DNA of 8,447 bases from contig CAYMLL010000315.1 in the NCBI GenBank assembly GCA_964390645.1, forward strand, positions 1-8,447. Reading direction: 5' to 3'. The notes under the pieces were generated by a model. The model made no database searches. It worked only from the letters and a program-made list of their open reading frames with translations, and was not told the origin of the DNA. Source of the DNA: CAYMLL01 sp964390645. GTDB lineage: Bacteria; Planctomycetota; UBA8108. Of the stretch, positions 7,385 to 8,447 are shown in pieces (the first letter of the stretch is position 1; each line of letters starts with the position of its first letter). Made by a program: the position numbers and the translations under genes.

Positions 7385-7512
7385 GAGTTCGCAAGGGGTG
7401 CCCAGGCGACCGTGTCGTCGAGATTCGGGCTGAGAGCAAACCCTCGGGACTTGATCCGGAACATCGGGCCCTGAAGCGGTCCTGATGAGCCGGGGAAGGG
7501 AATGAAGGCCTC
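7385..7512 (+). promoter_or_regulatory. TPP riboswitch (THI element) controlling thiC
   Basis: Thiamine-pyrophosphate-sensing leader RNA. The conserved core appears in order: GGGGTGCCC (7395-7403) for the 5' sides of P2 and P3; a small stem GGCGAC/GTCGTC (7405-7410/7414-7419) extending P3; GGGC then CTGAGA (7430-7435), the hallmark pyrimidine-binding loop; ACCC (7440-7443) closing P2; ACTTGATCCGG (7449-7459), the counterpart of the usual ACCTGATCYGG; and CCGGGGAAGGGA (7490-7501), the counterpart of CCRGCGNAGGGA. The CTT/AGG helix (P4) keeps pairing. The usual short ATAAT-type terminal loop is replaced by an inserted hairpin, CATCGGG/CCTGATG (7462-7468/7481-7487). P1 is weak in my hand fold (GAGTTC with GAA...CTC). 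The element lies about 90 nt before thiC, the classic regulated gene, so TPP is expected to lower thiC expression. The off-state mechanism is not obvious. Confidence 0.87.
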
Positions 7513-7562
7513 GGGACGCAGGCGTGGTGTCTCGGGTTTCGTCACGGAAGAGAATCCCCTCG

Positions 7563-7583
7563 CGCTGTGAGCCTGTCACAGCG
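7563..7583 (+). promoter_or_regulatory. Stem-loop between riboswitch and thiC ribosome binding site
   Basis: CGCTGTGA (7563-7570) pairs perfectly with TCACAGCG (7576-7583) around a GCCTG loop. No T-run follows, so it is not a standard intrinsic terminator. It ends only 3 nt before the purine-rich ribosome binding site, so it may form part of the riboswitch expression platform by limiting ribosome access, or be a DNA operator. The role is inferred from position only. Confidence 0.5.
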
Positions 7584-7586
7584 GGA

Positions 7587-7593
7587 AGAAAGG
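7587..7593 (+). promoter_or_regulatory. Ribosome binding site supporting the thiC start at 7602
   Basis: The purine tract AGAAAGG lies 8 nt before ATG 7602. It favours this upstream start over the in-frame GTG at 7815, which has only a weak and too distant GGAACGAG before it. Confidence 0.5.
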
Positions 7594-7601
7594 TACCCTC
7601 C

Positions 7602-8447
7602 ATGAGAGAGAACGTTCGACGCCGACCCGAATGGTCGTATCCGCCCCTCGGTGGGAATCCGTCGGGTGAGGGATCCGGCACGAACCCCGGCAGCTTCGCC
7701 CTGACGCCCGATGTCGGTGGCCTGCTGTCGTTTTCTTCGCCGGATACCCCGGGAGTTCCCGAGCCGTCCGGTGTCCGAGCGAGCGACTGGCGGAACGAGC
7801 CCGGCCGCTCTGCGGTGACGCAGCTCGAGTCCGCGCGGGCGGGAATCCTGACCGACGAGATGCGTCGGGTCGCGGCTCGAGAGGGCCATCTGACCGCAGA
7901 GCAGGTTCGTGACGAGGTCGCCGCGGGCCGCATGATCATCCCGGCAAACATCCGGCACCTCGAGTACCGGCTCGACCCGATGGCCATCGGTCGTGCGTCG
8001 CGGACAAAGGTCAACGCCAACATGGGCGCGTCACCGGTGAGCTCGGGCACCGACGAGGAGTTGGAGAAGCTTCGCTGGGCCGAGCGCTGGGGGGCCGACA
8101 CCGTGATGGACCTGTCGACCGGCGGTCGGCTCGACGAGTGTCGCGAGGCGTTCGTCAAGAACTCGACCGTGCCGATCGGCACCGTCCCGCTCTACGCGAT
8201 GATCGTCGGGCGGCGCATCGAGGATCTGACCTACGACGACATCCTGAAGGAGCTCACGAACCAGGCCGAGCAGGGTGTTGACTACTTCACCTTGCACGCG
8301 GGTCTGTTGCGGGAGCATCTACCGCTCGTGCGCGACCGCTTGATCGGCATCGTCTCCCGCGGCGGCAGCTTGCTGGCCAAGTGGATGATCCACCACGGCA
8401 AGCAGAACCCGATGTACGACATCTTCGACGACATCTGCGACATCATG
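7602..8447 (+). CDS. thiC: Phosphomethylpyrimidine synthase ThiC, N-terminal 282 codons
   Basis: ThiC is a cytoplasmic radical-SAM enzyme that rearranges 5-aminoimidazole ribotide to the HMP-phosphate pyrimidine of thiamine. The frame is open to the right edge, so the C-terminal part with the CX2CX4C iron-sulfur motif is outside the window. Recognisable blocks are TQLESARAGILTDEM (73-87), MIIPANIRHLEY (111-122), AIGRASRTKVNANMGASP (128-145), ADTVMDLSTGGRLDECR (165-181) and KNSTVPIGTVPLYAMI (186-201); NANMGAS and STVPIGTVP are near-diagnostic. Residues 1-71 match nothing I recognise, are rich in Pro, Gly, Ser and Arg, and have a somewhat weaker third-position GC bias. The short form of ThiC usually begins about at V72 (GTG 7815, VTQLESARAGI). 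I keep ATG 7602 because of its ribosome binding site and the riboswitch just upstream, but the start could be 7815. The gene is divergent from the polysaccharide operon and functionally unrelated to it. Confidence 0.95.
   Translation, partial: MRENVRRRPEWSYPPLGGNPSGEGSGTNPGSFALTPDVGGLLSFSSPDTPGVPEPSGVRASDWRNEPGRSAVTQLESARAGILTDEMRRVAAREGHLTAEQVRDEVAAGRMIIPANIRHLEYRLDPMAIGRASRTKVNANMGASPVSSGTDEELEKLRWAERWGADTVMDLSTGGRLDECREAFVKNSTVPIGTVPLYAMIVGRRIEDLTYDDILKELTNQAEQGVDYFTLHAGLLREHLPLVRDRLIGIVSRGGSLLAKWMIHHGKQNPMYDIFDDICDIM

Noticed and set aside
7150..7545. Small genes in the spacer (plus frame 7150-7485, minus frame 7545-7189)
   Set aside because: Both cover the promoter and conserved core of the riboswitch, and neither product is recognisable. 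Part of each shows GC-rich third positions, so a short unknown protein cannot be fully excluded.
7563..7593. Intrinsic terminator before thiC
   Set aside because: The 8-bp stem is strong but is followed by GGAAGAAAGG instead of a T-run.
7097..8182. Minus-strand open frame of 361 codons
   Set aside because: Antisense to thiC and to the TPP riboswitch, both of which have diagnostic conserved elements on the plus strand.
1..8447. CRISPR array, tRNA or rRNA genes, insertion sequences
   Set aside because: No regularly spaced repeats, no tRNA T-arm/anticodon arrangement, and no transposase or terminal inverted repeats were seen by eye on either strand.

Overview
The window looks like GC-rich bacterial chromosome with strong third-position GC bias. 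The phylum cannot be read from the sequence. A bacterial host is favoured by GGAGG-type ribosome binding sites, 4-bp stop/start overlaps and a TPP riboswitch in front of thiC. Two transcription units point away from each other, separated by about 0.68 kb.

The left three quarters (1-6917) is a compact minus-strand gene cluster for making or modifying an extracellular or surface polysaccharide. In transcription order it holds: the 3' part of an unrecognised gene with no visible start codon (6917-6465); a GT-B glycosyltransferase (6468-5242); a GT4 glycosyltransferase (5245-4028); a large RIFT-barrel / exo-rhamnogalacturonan-lyase-like protein (4007-1334); a second GT4 glycosyltransferase (1337-150); and the first 48 codons of an asparagine-synthase-type glutamine amidotransferase (145 to the left edge). 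Three junctions overlap by 4 bp (two ATGA, one TTGA), one gap is 20 bp and one is 4 bp, so this is almost certainly one translationally coupled operon. The likely division of labour is that the glycosyltransferases build the chain, the amidotransferase amidates or otherwise uses glutamine nitrogen, and the lyase-like protein trims or cleaves the polymer. This is inference from neighbourhood.

Two lesions stand out. The lyase-like gene is out of frame near 3775-3790, exactly at a conserved WPDGS-type motif, and the missing bases can be explained by loss of one copy of an 8-bp direct repeat. The most upstream gene of the operon is clearly coding and overlaps its neighbour by ATGA, but it has no usable start codon, so its 5' end is lost, frameshifted or starts unusually.

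The right part (7351-8447) is a plus-strand thiamine unit: a sigma70-like promoter (7351-7379), a TPP riboswitch (about 7385-7512) with an unusual extra hairpin replacing the short terminal loop of its second arm, a perfect 8-bp stem-loop just before the ribosome binding site, and thiC (from 7602, running off the right edge). The stretch 6918-7350 holds no gene that I can support, only a 12-bp palindrome and small inverted repeats.
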